Positions 16,435-26,142 of a stretch of 64,000 nt of DNA are shown piece by piece. This DNA is from Gammaproteobacteria bacterium (GTDB lineage: Bacteria; Pseudomonadota; Gammaproteobacteria; Steroidobacterales; Steroidobacteraceae), in NCBI GenBank assembly GCA_028293765.1, contig JAQGOG010000119.1, forward strand, positions 1-64,000, in the 5' to 3' direction. Each line of letters opens with the position of its first letter. Within the stretch, counting starts at the first letter, position 1. A program made the translations under genes and the position numbers. Under the pieces are notes generated by a model. The model saw nothing but the letters and a program-made list of their open reading frames with translations, was not told the DNA's origin and ran no database searches.

Positions 16435-18531
16435 ATGAGATCACTGCCATGGATGGTGGCGGCGATTGTTGCCGTCACCGCGTGTTCGTCGCAGACCGCA
16501 CAGGAGAAGTCGGTGTCCACTACTGTTGTCCCCGGAACGGCAGGCGCGCCGTCTTCCGAGCCTCCGGCGCCCGGATCCGGGGCAGCCATCGGCGCTTTCG
16601 GCCTCGACCTCACGACCGGCAACCCGGCCGTCAAACCGGGCGACGATTTCTTCGCTTATGCGAGCGGCGGCTGGTACGACTCGTTCCAGATTCCTCCGGA
16701 TCGCGCGAGCTTCGGAGTATTCAACCAGCTCGACGAGCTGTCGAAGCATCGTGTCCGTGAGCTCATCGAGCAGGCAGCCGCTTCGCAGCCCGCCGCGGGC
16801 ACTCCGGCGCAGAAGATCGGCGACTACTACGCGGCGTTCATGGACGAGGCGGCCATCGAAACCAACGGGCTCGCGCCCGCGGCCGGGGATCTGAAACGCA
16901 TTGCGACGGCCGCCACCAAAGCCGATATCGCCACACTCTTCGGAATGCCGGGTTTCACCTCGCTGTTCGATCTCGACCTGCCGCCGGATCTGAAAAACCC
17001 GGACCAGTACTCCGTCGTGATCAGCCAGTCGCACCTCGGCCTGCCCGACCGCGACTACTACCTGAAGGATGACCCGAAGCTCAAGGAGGCGCGCGAGAAA
17101 TATGTTGCCTACATCGCGCAGATGCTGGCGCTGGGCGGCATTGCGGACAGTGGCGCGAAGGCGCGCGAGATCATGGCGTTCGAGACCGCCGCTGCCAAGG
17201 CGCAGTGGCCGAACGAAAAACGGCGTGATGTCGATGCCACATACAACCCGCGCACGAAGAAGCAGCTTCTGACCTATGCGGCGGGTTTCCCGTGGCAGGC
17301 GTTCTTCGCGGCCTCCTCCGTGGGCGGACGGCAGGATCTGGTCGTGAGCGAGCTTACGGCGGTCAGGGACCTCGCCGACCTTTTCAACCATACGCCGCTG
17401 CCGACGCTGAAGGCTTATCTCACATTTCACTATCTGAGCGACCACGCGCCATACCTGCCGAAACGCTTCGATGAGGCGCGGTTCGCTTTTTATGGGCAGG
17501 CGCTTCGGGGGCAACCGCAACAGCGCGAGCGTTGGAAGCGTGCGGTCGACGAGGTGGATGGCGCACTCGGCGAGCAAGTGGGCCAATTGTATGTCGCCCG
17601 CTATTTCCCGCCCGAATCCAAGGCGAAGATGCAGGACCTGGTGGCGAATCTGCGCGCCGCCCTGAGCGAGCGTATCGACACGCTCGACTGGATGACGCCA
17701 GAGACGAAATCGCGCGCTCACGAGAAGCTCGCGACCTTTACGCCCAAGATCGGCTATCCGGATGTGTGGAAGGATTACTCCACACTGCAGGTCCGGCGGG
17801 ATGACCTCATCGGCAACGTGCGCCGCGCGGCCGAGTGGCACTGGCAATACCAGGTGGCGCGGCTCGACAAGCCAGTCGATCGCGCCGAATGGCAGATGAC
17901 GCCGCAGCAGATCAACGCGTACTACAATCCACTCAACAACGAGATAGTATTTCCCGCGGCGATCCTGCAGCCCCCCTTCTTCGATCCCAAGGCGGATGCC
18001 GCCGTGAACTACGGGGCGATCGGCGCCGTCATCGGCCACGAGATCGGGCATGGATTCGACGACCAGGGCCGCAAGTTCGGCCCCGACGGCGGTCTCAAGG
18101 ACTGGTGGACGCAAAAGGATGCGGACGTTTTCAACGGCCGCGTGACGAAGCTCATCAGGCAGTACGACGGCTTCGAGGCGCTCCCCGGGCTGAAGGTGAA
18201 TGGCGCCAACACCATCGGTGAGAATATCGGCGACCTCGGCGGCCTCAACATGGGCTACCACGCCTACCAGCTGTACCTCAAAGGACGGCCGGCCCCGGTC
18301 ATCGACGGCCTCACCGGCGACCAGCGCTTCTTCCTCTCCTGGGCACAGGTGTGGCGCGCCAAATATCGCGAAGGGCAGCTGCGGGAGCTGGTTATGTCAG
18401 ACGTGCACAGCCCGCCGTACTTCCGTGTGAACGGCCCGTTGCCGAACATCGATGCGTGGTACACGGCATTCGACGTGCACCCGGGCGACAAGCTCTACAT
18501 CAAGCCCGAAGATCGCGTTTCGATCTGGTAG
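16435..18531 (+). CDS. M13 family zinc metallopeptidase (PepO/neprilysin-like), lipoprotein
   Basis: 698 residues. The N-terminus is a lipoprotein signal (VAAIVAVTAC, lipobox Cys about residue 17), so it is likely an anchored periplasmic enzyme. The neprilysin fold is complete: zinc site HEIGH (His535, Glu536, His539) with downstream GENIGDLGG (Glu596, Asp600), the N-terminal DDFFAYASGGW, and the substrate-binding NAYYNPLNNEIVFPA. It cleaves peptides from extracellular or periplasmic sources. Its 3' end overlaps the convergent GGDEF-EAL gene by 32 bases. Upstream GAGGGG is an acceptable ribosome site. Confidence 0.93.
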   Translation: MRSLPWMVAAIVAVTACSSQTAQEKSVSTTVVPGTAGAPSSEPPAPGSGAAIGAFGLDLTTGNPAVKPGDDFFAYASGGWYDSFQIPPDRASFGVFNQLDELSKHRVRELIEQAAASQPAAGTPAQKIGDYYAAFMDEAAIETNGLAPAAGDLKRIATAATKADIATLFGMPGFTSLFDLDLPPDLKNPDQYSVVISQSHLGLPDRDYYLKDDPKLKEAREKYVAYIAQMLALGGIADSGAKAREIMAFETAAAKAQWPNEKRRDVDATYNPRTKKQLLTYAAGFPWQAFFAASSVGGRQDLVVSELTAVRDLADLFNHTPLPTLKAYLTFHYLSDHAPYLPKRFDEARFAFYGQALRGQPQQRERWKRAVDEVDGALGEQVGQLYVARYFPPESKAKMQDLVANLRAALSERIDTLDWMTPETKSRAHEKLATFTPKIGYPDVWKDYSTLQVRRDDLIGNVRRAAEWHWQYQVARLDKPVDRAEWQMTPQQINAYYNPLNNEIVFPAAILQPPFFDPKADAAVNYGAIGAVIGHEIGHGFDDQGRKFGPDGGLKDWWTQKDADVFNGRVTKLIRQYDGFEALPGLKVNGANTIGENIGDLGGLNMGYHAYQLYLKGRPAPVIDGLTGDQRFFLSWAQVWRAKYREGQLRELVMSDVHSPPYFRVNGPLPNIDAWYTAFDVHPGDKLYIKPEDRVSIW

Positions 18532-20644
18532 TGAACATCCGCCGCAGCACGCGGTGGGAGACCGGACGGCTGATGAGAAAGCCCTGCGCCTCATCGCAGA
18601 GGTTCGAGCGTAGAAAGCGCAGCTGCTCGTCGGATTCCACGCCCTCGGCTACGACCTTGAGTCCAAGGTTGTGGCCGAGGGCGATGATCGTGCGCACGAT
18701 CGTCGCGTCATCCGCGTCGCTCGCGATGTGCTCCACGAAGGAGCGGTCGATTTTCAGACGGTCGACCGGAAAGCGTTTCAGGTAGGACAGGCTCGAGTAG
18801 CCCGTTCCGAAGTCGTCCACGGCGATCAGCACGCCGAGCTGCTTCAGCTCATCGAGCATAGCGACGAGCTGCGGCGCGTCGTGCATCACCATACTCTCGG
18901 TCAACTCGAGCTCGAGGTAGCGCGCCTCGAGACCGGTATCCCGCAGGACTTCGGCAACTGTCGACACGATGTTCTCCTGGCGAAACTGCCGGGCGGAGAC
19001 GTTTACCGACACCACGATCGGAGGCAATCCCTCGTCCTGCCACGCCTTGTTCTGGGCGCATGCTGTCTGCAACACCCATTTTCCGATCGGTACGATGAGC
19101 CCCGTCTCCTCGGCGAGCGCGATGAAGCGCTGGGGGGTGATCGTGCCGCGCTGGGGGATGCGCCAACGCAGCAAGGCTTCCGCGGCCACGATACGGCCGC
19201 CATCCAGGTCGATGCGGGGCTGGTAACACAACACGAACTGCTGTCGGTCGAGGGCGCGGCGCAGATGACTTTCCATCTCGAGCCGTTCGGTCATGAGCGT
19301 ATTGAGCTCGCGGGTGAAGAACTGGAAGTTATTGCGGCCGCTGTCCTTGGCGCGATACATGGCCGAGTCGGCGTGTTTCAACAGGGTGCGGGCTTCTTCG
19401 CCGTCTTCCGGATGCAGAGCGACGCCGATGCTGCAACTGACATCAAATTCCCCCTGCTCGACGGTCCACGGTTGTGCCACCGCGGCCAGCATGCACTCCA
19501 TCGTCTGCCGCACGGATTCCGGACCCGAGTGGCCGTTGATGAGGAGCACGAACTCGTCGCCGCCGAGGCGCGCGACGGTGTCGCAGTCGCGCACGCACGA
19601 CTGGAGGCGGGCGGCGACTTCCTTCAGCAATTCGTCGCCCACGTGATGTCCGAGGCTGTCGTTGATGAACTTGAATCGGTCGAGATCGACGAAAGCGACG
19701 GCGATGCGCGTGCCGAAGCTCGTCGCGGTCAGCAGCGCCTGTTCCAACCGGTCCTGCAGCAACGACCGGTTGGCCAGGCCCGTGAGCGTGTCGTAGTTCG
19801 CCTGATGCTCGATGCGGGTCTGGTAGAGCCTGCGCTCGGTGATGTCCTCGACGGTTCCCTCATATGCCAGGGGCCGGCCATCCTCGCTGATGACGACGCG
19901 CGCGTTCTCGGAGATCCAGATCACGTCGCCGTTCTTGCGGTAGACCTGCGACTCGAAGCCGGTCACCGAGCCGCGCGCCTTCACGATCCGCATGAATTCA
20001 TCGCGACGTTGGGGGTCTACATAGAGCTGCCGCCCGATGTCCTGCAACGAGACCATCAGTTCCTGCGGCGACCCGAAACCGTAGATGTGCGCCAGCGCGG
20101 GATTCGCGTCGAGGTAGTTGCCCTCGACTGTAGTACGAAAAATGCCCTCGATGGCATTGTCGAACAGCCCGTGGTAGCGCCGCTCGGCTTCGCGCAGGGC
20201 CGTCTCAGCACTTTTGCGCTTTGTGATGTCCTGTATGAGGCCCTCGAGCGCTATGGGCCGGCCTTCGACGTCGATCACGCCGGTACCGCGCTCCCATACC
20301 CAGCGGACTCCACCGTCCGCGTGGACGATCCGGTATTCGAGGTCGAAGGCGCGGAATTCGGCGACCGCGCACCGGATCGCCTCGCGTACCCACAGCCGGT
20401 CATCCGGCAGTGTCAGCTCATCGTAGGCGACGCGCCTGTTCAGCAACAGGTCCGCCGGCTGGTGGCCAGTGACGCGCTGACATCCCTGGCTGACAAACTC
20501 CATCGTCCACTCGGAATCCAGGCGGCGGCGGTAAACCATGCCGTCTACGTTGGCGAGCAGCGTCTTCAGCATCCTTGCATTGTCCTGCGGCATATCGGCC
20601 GCAGACAGTGAGGGATGGGGCTTTAAGGGTCTGGCGGTGGTCAT
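18500..20644 (-). CDS. PAS-PAS-GGDEF-EAL bifunctional c-di-GMP protein
   Basis: 714 residues, cytosolic. Two PAS/PAC modules occupy about 25-150 and 155-280 (VWERGTGVIDVEGRP; ISENARVVISEDGRPL). A GGDEF domain with an intact active-site motif (RLGGDEFVLLI) follows, and then an EAL domain with EALLRW, the ELTESMV loop, DDFGTGYSS, KIDRSF and AEGVES. All metal and catalytic residues of both enzyme domains look intact, so it could both make and degrade cyclic di-GMP, with the PAS modules setting the balance. No adjacent receptor gene marks a target process. Confidence 0.92.
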   Translation of the reverse strand: MTTARPLKPHPSLSAADMPQDNARMLKTLLANVDGMVYRRRLDSEWTMEFVSQGCQRVTGHQPADLLLNRRVAYDELTLPDDRLWVREAIRCAVAEFRAFDLEYRIVHADGGVRWVWERGTGVIDVEGRPIALEGLIQDITKRKSAETALREAERRYHGLFDNAIEGIFRTTVEGNYLDANPALAHIYGFGSPQELMVSLQDIGRQLYVDPQRRDEFMRIVKARGSVTGFESQVYRKNGDVIWISENARVVISEDGRPLAYEGTVEDITERRLYQTRIEHQANYDTLTGLANRSLLQDRLEQALLTATSFGTRIAVAFVDLDRFKFINDSLGHHVGDELLKEVAARLQSCVRDCDTVARLGGDEFVLLINGHSGPESVRQTMECMLAAVAQPWTVEQGEFDVSCSIGVALHPEDGEEARTLLKHADSAMYRAKDSGRNNFQFFTRELNTLMTERLEMESHLRRALDRQQFVLCYQPRIDLDGGRIVAAEALLRWRIPQRGTITPQRFIALAEETGLIVPIGKWVLQTACAQNKAWQDEGLPPIVVSVNVSARQFRQENIVSTVAEVLRDTGLEARYLELELTESMVMHDAPQLVAMLDELKQLGVLIAVDDFGTGYSSLSYLKRFPVDRLKIDRSFVEHIASDADDATIVRTIIALGHNLGLKVVAEGVESDEQLRFLRSNLCDEAQGFLISRPVSHRVLRRMFTTRSKRDLRA

Positions 20645-20797
20645 GTCCGCGGCACAATGTGAAGCGGAACCGTAACAAGTTCAGCAGGGTGCGCTGTCGG
20701 CGGCTCGTCACAGAACGCGACAGGAGTTGCGGATGGCGGCGGATCCGCGGTCAATCAGATCTTGGTCTGTGCACCAGGAGGGTGCAGTAGCCAGCGT

Positions 20798-20828
20798 GGA
20801 GCACGGCGCACTCGTTGCACCGTGCTCC
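20798..20828 (-). terminator. Hairpin downstream of cfa (no T-run)
   Basis: A 9-bp stem extending to 12 pairs with one mismatch (GGAGCACGG / CCGTGCTCC) lies just past the cfa stop in the 197-base gap before the GGDEF-EAL gene. No T-run follows on the minus strand, so it may stabilise the 3' end rather than terminate. Confidence 0.3.
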
Positions 20829-20841
20829 CGCCCCTTGGTTG

Positions 20842-22008
20842 TCAGCGCACTTCCCGATAACCGCCCGTGACGCCCTTGGGGGACATGACGATCTGCCAGA
20901 GCTGGGTCTTGCGCGCACGGAAGTTCGCCGCCGAAGCCATCAGCCAGAAGTGCCACATGCGGCGGAACCGCTCGCCGTAGCGGGGCGCGATCTGTGCCCA
21001 GTGGCGCTCGAAATTCTCCGACCACGCCATCAGAGTACGGTCGTAGTCCGCGCCGAAGGAGTGGACGTCCTCGATGACCCACAGACCTTCGGCGGCGGAG
21101 GCGATCTGGGCCAGCGACGGGATCTGTCCGTTGGGGAAGATATATTTTTCGATCCAGGGATCGGTCGCTACCGACGAGCGATTGCTGCCGATCGTGTGAA
21201 GCACGAACAGTCCGTCCGGCCGCAACAGCTCGTGTACCTTCGTGAGGTACGTGCGGTGGTTGCGCACGCCGACGTGTTCAAACATGCCGAGAGAATAGAT
21301 GGCATCGAAGTTGCCCGCGAGGCTGCGGTAGTCCTGCAGACGGATGTCCACCGGAAGGCCCGCGCAGCGCCGCTGTGCCGTCTGCGCCTGGTTTTGCGAG
21401 ACGGTCACTCCCGTGACCGACGCGTGATACCGCTCCGCCATGAATTGCGCTGCGCCACCCCAACCGCAACCGATGTCGAGCACCCGCATTCCGCGCGCCA
21501 GGCCTATCTTGCGCGCGACCAGGTCGAGCTTGGCTTCCTGCGCCATGTCCAGTGTCTGCGCATTCGCCCAGTAGGCGCAGGTGTAAATCATTCGCGGGTC
21601 GAGCATGCGCTCGTAGAGGTCGTCGCCGAGATCGTAGTGTTGCTTGCCGACGATAAACGCCCGGCGTTGGTTCTGCATGTTGATGAGGTGCGCGGTGATC
21701 GCAAGCAGCAGGGCGCGGGGTGAGCGCAAATGCTCCTCGATGTCGTTGCGCAGGACGCGCGTCAGCATTTCATCGAGCTGGTCGCAGTCCCACCAGCCGT
21801 CCATGTAGGACTCTCCCACTCCCAGAGTCCCGTGCCCGAGCACGCGTTGAAAGAATCGCTCATCGTGCACCCGGATGTCCCACGGGCGCGAACCGTTGAT
21901 CTTCACGTCGGAGCCGGCAAGCATTTCGTTGATCGTCCGCTCATACGAAACGCGACCGCCCGCCGTCGAGTGGTGGTTAAGAATCTGTGACGCTCCAGGC
22001 TCAGCCAT
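20842..22008 (-). CDS. cfa: Cyclopropane-fatty-acyl-phospholipid synthase
   Basis: 388 residues. It adds a methylene from SAM across cis double bonds of membrane phospholipid acyl chains, a stationary-phase and acid-stress modification. The N-terminal lipid-interaction region includes GVGESYMDGWWDCDQLDE. The SAM-binding motif is VLDIGCGWGG, with VSQNQAQ and SLGMFEHVG downstream, and EKYIFPNGQIPSL is conserved in Cfa. The AT-rich stretch upstream of the gene (about 22115-22170) is the best place for its promoter on the minus strand. Length is normal. Confidence 0.94.
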   Translation of the reverse strand: MAEPGASQILNHHSTAGGRVSYERTINEMLAGSDVKINGSRPWDIRVHDERFFQRVLGHGTLGVGESYMDGWWDCDQLDEMLTRVLRNDIEEHLRSPRALLLAITAHLINMQNQRRAFIVGKQHYDLGDDLYERMLDPRMIYTCAYWANAQTLDMAQEAKLDLVARKIGLARGMRVLDIGCGWGGAAQFMAERYHASVTGVTVSQNQAQTAQRRCAGLPVDIRLQDYRSLAGNFDAIYSLGMFEHVGVRNHRTYLTKVHELLRPDGLFVLHTIGSNRSSVATDPWIEKYIFPNGQIPSLAQIASAAEGLWVIEDVHSFGADYDRTLMAWSENFERHWAQIAPRYGERFRRMWHFWLMASAANFRARKTQLWQIVMSPKGVTGGYREVR

Positions 22009-22268
22009 TTGCCGTCCCCTTAGTTATTCTTCGCACCAGAAACATAACTCGTGCCCGGCAGGCAGAGCCAGTCCAGGTGGCGACGCAAGGGGCGCCGGCA
22101 GAGGCGCCAAGAGTGTCTGGGTCGTCTAAGGTATTGAAATTAAAGAACAAACAAAGTCACGCACATTCCTTTGCAAATTGCTCACCTGGCGGTGAGAAAG
22201 GCCGCCGCCAGTGGAAAAAATACGCGACCGGGTTGAATTGCTGCATCGCAACGATGCCCGCGGGTTCG

Positions 22269-22682
22269 CTATGGCTTCACGATGGCGAGCACGACGATGG
22301 CAACCAGCAGCACCGCGGGGACCTCGTTGAACAATCGGTACCAGCGCTCGGAGTGTCGGTTGTTCCCCGTGCGCAGCGCGACCATCAGGCGGTAGCACCA
22401 GATGTGGTAGGCGATCAGAACGGCCACGAGCACCAGTTTCACGTGCAGCCAGCCGAAGGCCAGGTATCCCGGCGCTGCGACGATCATCGACAGGCCGAAC
22501 AGGGCCGCAAGCGCGCCCCCGAGGGTCATGATCCCGAAGAGCCGCCGCTCCATGACCATGAAGCGCTCGAGCCCGACCGCATCGGTCGCGTTCGTGTGGT
22601 AGACGAACAGCCGCGGCAGGTAGAACAGCCCCGCAAACCAGGTGACGACGAACACGACGTGGAACGCTTTGAGCCAGAGCAT
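22269..22682 (-). CDS. hemJ: Protoporphyrinogen IX oxidase HemJ
   Basis: 137 residues with four hydrophobic helices. It matches HemJ from the first residue: MLWLKAFHVVFVVTWFAGLF with the conserved heme-ligand His at position 8, then YLPRLFVYH, MERRLFGIMTLGG and GWLHVKLVLV. HemJ oxidises protoporphyrinogen IX to protoporphyrin IX in heme synthesis in the inner membrane and replaces HemG/HemY in many Gram-negative bacteria. It is monocistronic here. The 427 bases upstream hold no recognisable gene. Confidence 0.92.
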   Translation of the reverse strand: MLWLKAFHVVFVVTWFAGLFYLPRLFVYHTNATDAVGLERFMVMERRLFGIMTLGGALAALFGLSMIVAAPGYLAFGWLHVKLVLVAVLIAYHIWCYRLMVALRTGNNRHSERWYRLFNEVPAVLLVAIVVLAIVKP

Positions 22683-23109
22683 GGAAATTTACCTCGAGGC
22701 GATTCTGGCGAGGCCCCGCCCAAACGTCGAGGGACTTACACCGGGTAAGCATCCGATCTTGACTCTGGACGTCGCTTCCTGACGAAGCAGTGGCGCCTGA
22801 CCGGTCACTTCTTACACCGCACGCAGGGTGTACGTTGTGTTGGATAGCGGTGAATTGATATGTGGCGGATGGCCGTCGCCCCGGGGGGTGCCACGTCGCC
22901 AATGTCCGGCTCGGCTGCGTGAAGCGCATCGACGAACCGGAGGACCAGGGGTGCGGCGCCTCGAGCACCGACGACAGCGGGATTGCTGGTGCGGAATTGT
23001 GGCGGGCCTCTGAGCTCGTTGTCCGTAGGGCGGCCAGTTCGCGCGGTCGGGCGACCTCATAATGTAGACTTCGCCGCACTCCCCTGGTCCGAAATGGAAA
23101 CAAGAGCTG
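22683..23109. other. 427-base intergenic region between hemJ and fhs
   Basis: This is the divergent gap between hemJ (minus) and fhs (plus). I found no coding frame with protein-like composition and no recognisable riboswitch or tRNA fold. CATAAT at 23057-23062 is a possible -10 element for fhs, without a good -35. GC content is similar to the surroundings. Confidence 0.45.
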
Positions 23110-24819
23110 ATGACATCATCCAGTCCCGCCGCCCCCAAACCGCCAGTTCCCAGCAACATCGATATCGCACAGCAGGCCAAGATGCGGCCGATCACGCAGC
23201 TCGCCCGCGAGCGGCTGGGAATTCCCGAAGAACAGCTCGAGGCCTACGGCCGCTACAAGGCGAAGATATCGCTCGACTACGTGCGCGAGCTCAAGGATCG
23301 CCCGGATGGCAAGCTCGTGCTCGTCACGGCGATCTCACCCACCCCCGCAGGCGAGGGCAAGACCACGACGACAGTGGGTCTGGGCGATGCCCTGAACCAC
23401 ATCGGGAAGAAGGCGATCATCTGCCTGCGCGAGCCGGCGCTGGGGCCGGTGTTCGGTATGAAGGGTGGCGCCGCAGGCGGTGGCTACTCGCAGGTCGTGC
23501 CGATGGAGGACATCAATCTCCACTTCACCGGTGACTTCGCGGCCATTGCGCTTGCGAACAATCTCCTCGCCGCTCTCATCGACAATCACATCCACCAGGG
23601 CAATCAGCTCGGTTTCGACGTGCGCCGAATTGCATGGCGTCGTGTCGTGGACATGAACGACCGCGCATTGCGCGACATCGTGGTCGGACTCGGCGGTACG
23701 GCCAATGGGTATCCGCGCGAGGACGGTTTCGACATCGTCGTGGCGTCCGAGGTCATGGCGATATTTTGCCTCGCGAGCAGCCTCAGCGATCTGAAGGAGC
23801 GCCTCGGCAACATCGTCGTGGGCTACACGGTTGATCAGAAGCCGATTCACGCACGTGATCTGAAGGGGCATGGCCCGATGACCGTACTGCTGAAACAGGC
23901 TCTGGCGCCGAATCTCGTGCAGACGCTCGAGAACAATCCGGCGTTCATCCACGGCGGTCCGTTCGCCAACATCGCACACGGTTGTAATTCCGTGATGGCG
24001 ACCCGGACGGCACTGAAGCTCGCAGACTATGTCGTGACGGAGGCCGGTTTCGGTGCCGATCTCGGCGCCGAGAAGTTCATCGACATCAAGTGCCGCAAGG
24101 CCGGACTCAAGCCTTCAGCGGCGGTGATCGTGGCGACGGTGCGGGCGCTCAAGTATCACGGCGGTATCGAAGTTCCTGATCTCGGGCAGGAGAATATCGC
24201 GGCCCTCGAGAAGGGCGTCGTCAACCTCCAGCGTCACATCGACAACGTCCACAACAAGTTCGGGCTGCCGTGTGTCGTGGCGATCAACCATCGCGCTCAG
24301 GACACCGACAAGGAAGTGCAGCTGCTGATCGATCGGGTTTCTTCTCAAGGTGTGAAAGTCATCCTCGCGCGGCACTTCGCGGAAGGCGGCAAGGGTGCCG
24401 TCGACGTCGCCGAGGAGGTCGTACGCCTGTGCGAACAGCCGAACAGTTTCAAGTTCGCCTACGAAGACACCGCCACCTTGTGGGACAAGATGAAGGCGAT
24501 CGCGCAGAAGATTTATCACGCGAGCGACATCACCGCGGACAGCAAGGTGCGCGCGCAGATCAAGAAGCTGCAGGATAGTGGCTACGGACACTACCCGGTG
24601 TGCGTGGCAAAGACGCAGTACTCGTTCTCGACGGACCCGAAACTGCGCGGTGCGCCGTCGGATCACGTGGTGAACGTTCGAGAGGTACGGCTTGCCGCAG
24701 GCGCCGAGTTCGTGGTGATGATCTGCGGCGACATCATGACCATGCCGGGCCTGCCGAAGGTGCCTGCCGCCAACTCGATCGACGTGGATGAGAACGGGAG
24801 GGTCGTCGGCCTGTTCTAA
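23110..24819 (+). CDS. fhs: Formate--tetrahydrofolate ligase
   Basis: 569 residues, the usual length. It makes 10-formyl-THF from formate, THF and ATP, supplying one-carbon units for purines and initiator tRNA. Family signatures are the ATP-binding P-loop [69 protein letters not shown] and [13 protein letters not shown]. It stands alone (no folD neighbour), with a spaced hairpin downstream. Many Proteobacteria lack Fhs and use FolD alone, so it is a useful lineage marker. Confidence 0.95.
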   Translation: MTSSSPAAPKPPVPSNIDIAQQAKMRPITQLARERLGIPEEQLEAYGRYKAKISLDYVRELKDRPDGKLVLVTAISPTPAGEGKTTTTVGLGDALNHIGKKAIICLREPALGPVFGMKGGAAGGGYSQVVPMEDINLHFTGDFAAIALANNLLAALIDNHIHQGNQLGFDVRRIAWRRVVDMNDRALRDIVVGLGGTANGYPREDGFDIVVASEVMAIFCLASSLSDLKERLGNIVVGYTVDQKPIHARDLKGHGPMTVLLKQALAPNLVQTLENNPAFIHGGPFANIAHGCNSVMATRTALKLADYVVTEAGFGADLGAEKFIDIKCRKAGLKPSAAVIVATVRALKYHGGIEVPDLGQENIAALEKGVVNLQRHIDNVHNKFGLPCVVAINHRAQDTDKEVQLLIDRVSSQGVKVILARHFAEGGKGAVDVAEEVVRLCEQPNSFKFAYEDTATLWDKMKAIAQKIYHASDITADSKVRAQIKKLQDSGYGHYPVCVAKTQYSFSTDPKLRGAPSDHVVNVREVRLAAGAEFVVMICGDIMTMPGLPKVPAANSIDVDENGRVVGLF

Positions 24820-24869
24820 GACGGCCGAGTCAGCCAGGGAAGGCCATTTTTCTGCCCTGGTAGAGACGG

Positions 24870-24892
24870 GGCGGGATCGATCTGATCCCGCC
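24870..24892. terminator. Hairpin between convergent fhs and csbD
   Basis: A 9-bp perfect stem (GGCGGGATC / GATCCCGCC) with a 5-base loop lies in the 131-base gap between the convergent genes fhs and csbD. It lacks a strong T-run on either strand, but its position suits a shared bidirectional terminator. Confidence 0.4.
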
Positions 24893-24950
24893 TCTCGTCG
24901 TGGTAGGTCGAACGCGCCGTTCCGGTCCGGTCGGAGCGCGCCGACTGCGG

Positions 24951-25148
24951 CTAGTGTCTGTCCTCGGTTCTGTCCTGGGCGTCTTTTACCGCATCCTTGA
25001 CGCCGCCGACGGTGTTCTGGATTTTGCCGGCGACCTGGTCAGCCTGGCCTGAGCGTTTCAGCTTCTCATCGCCCGTCGCTTTGCCGGCCGCCTCCTTCAC
25101 CTTGCCCTTGGCCTGCTCGACTGCGCCTTTTACGCGATCTTCATTCAT
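24951..25148 (-). CDS. CsbD-family stress protein
   Basis: 65 residues, highly charged, rich in Lys, Ala, Gly and Asp. It matches CsbD (MNEDRVKGAVEQAKGKVKEA, then AGKIQNTVGGVKDAVKDA). CsbD proteins are small soluble helical proteins induced in general stress; the molecular role is unknown. GGAGAA sits just upstream of the ATG. About 130 bases upstream there is a GGAAC-N16-CGTT element resembling an ECF-sigma promoter, and an ECF sigma gene lies 1 kb away on the same strand. Confidence 0.88.
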   Translation of the reverse strand: MNEDRVKGAVEQAKGKVKEAAGKATGDEKLKRSGQADQVAGKIQNTVGGVKDAVKDAQDRTEDRH

Positions 25149-25284
25149 GCTGTTCTCCTGTTACGCAGGCGGTGCCTGCCGTGCTCACTGTCGATCCGGG
25201 GGTGTCCCTCGGGAGCCACCCCGTGCGACGCACACGTCGCACCTGTCACGCAGGCATCGCCTGCCCACAACTGTCGCAGGTTAT

Positions 25285-25309
25285 AACGGAGGCCGCGCCG
25301 TTCCGTTCC
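25285..25309 (-). promoter_or_regulatory. Putative ECF-sigma promoter upstream of csbD
   Basis: On the minus strand the sequence reads GGAAC, 16 bases, CGTT (followed by ATAA). This spacing and both elements match the general GGAAC/CGTT pattern of ECF sigma promoters. A second GGAAC copy lies 5 bases further upstream. The implied transcript has a leader of about 130 bases before csbD. It is a motif match only. Confidence 0.35.
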
Positions 25310-25401
25310 GTGATGCGTCGGGCCTCGCGCAGGCTCGGACAGAGACTCTGCGGTGCCACCAACAGCTCCGCTCAAGAAATGGCCGGCAGGGGACGGGGCG
25401 G

Positions 25402-26142
25402 TTAGCGACTCCAGCCCTTGCTGCGCGCGGCGGCTTCGGCGCTCGCATCAAGCGGCTGACCAGCAATCGTTTCGTCCACAGCCTGCAGAATCGGACGCGG
25501 CAGCGACGACGCTGCCGGGCGGAGCTGACTGCCGCTTTCGGAAGTCGGCTCGCTTTGCGCGAGCGCCCGTACGCGCCAGTCCTGCTGCTCGCGGCAGGCG
25601 AGGCCGGCAACGGCGGCCGTCTCGCGCAGCACGAAAGTGCGGCAGTAGTCGCCGTTCTTCGACCTCAAACTGACGCCGATCTGCACTGGCGCTGCTGGCG
25701 CCTGGTTGCTGGCGAGTTGGTCCGAGAGGGCCTGAGCCAACACACCGCTTGCCAGCAGTTGTCCGTTGTGTGTCGTGATCGTCCCCGCACCGGGAGCGCG
25801 CAAAAGGACCTGTCCCGCGAGCACGCCGACGGCGAGGCTCGCGGCCATTGCTCCCCACTGGGGCCATGACCAGCGCGCCGCTTGCTTGCGGCGCAGGGGT
25901 ATCACGTTGCCTTCGCGCCGAACCGCGGGAGCGCCTCGGGCGGCGGCCGTCAGGCGAGCCGGCGGCGGCTCGTCCAGTACGGGGTCGAACGCGGCTCGCA
26001 ACCTGCCGCGCAACGCTTTGTGTTGAGCGACCTCCCGGGCGATCTGCGGGTCTACCGCCATCGCGGCTTCGACTGCGCTGCGTGTCTGGGGGTCCAGCTC
26101 ACCATCGGCGTACGCCATCAGTGTTTCTTGGGAGAACGTCAT
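25402..26142 (-). CDS. Transmembrane anti-sigma factor
   Basis: 246 residues. The N-terminal cytosolic part (TFSQETLMAYADGELDPQT, the anti-sigma N-terminal pattern) is followed by one hydrophobic span near residues 90-108 (WGAMAASLAVGVLAGQVLL) and a periplasmic domain of about 130 residues with two cysteines (NGDYCRTFVLRE, LACREQQDW). The zinc-binding HxxxCxxC motif is absent. Its ATG overlaps the stop of the ECF sigma gene (ATGA), the usual order for a sigma/anti-sigma pair. It probably holds the sigma factor at the membrane until an envelope signal arrives. Confidence 0.85.
   Translation of the reverse strand: MTFSQETLMAYADGELDPQTRSAVEAAMAVDPQIAREVAQHKALRGRLRAAFDPVLDEPPPARLTAAARGAPAVRREGNVIPLRRKQAARWSWPQWGAMAASLAVGVLAGQVLLRAPGAGTITTHNGQLLASGVLAQALSDQLASNQAPAAPVQIGVSLRSKNGDYCRTFVLRETAAVAGLACREQQDWRVRALAQSEPTSESGSQLRPAASSLPRPILQAVDETIAGQPLDASAEAAARSKGWSR

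Noticed and set aside
16441-18261. Long open frame (606 codons) antisense to the M13 peptidase gene
   Set aside because: It mirrors the codon structure of a gene with complete peptidase motifs and has Arg/Val/Leu-heavy composition without family motifs; typical antisense artefact of GC-rich DNA.
18671-20611. 646-codon open frame antisense to the GGDEF-EAL gene
   Set aside because: The opposite strand carries every PAS, GGDEF and EAL motif; the antisense product has no recognisable domain.
22683-23109. Riboswitch (folate or glycine type) upstream of fhs
   Set aside because: No recognisable conserved core or helix set could be identified by eye; a covariance-model search would be needed to raise it again.
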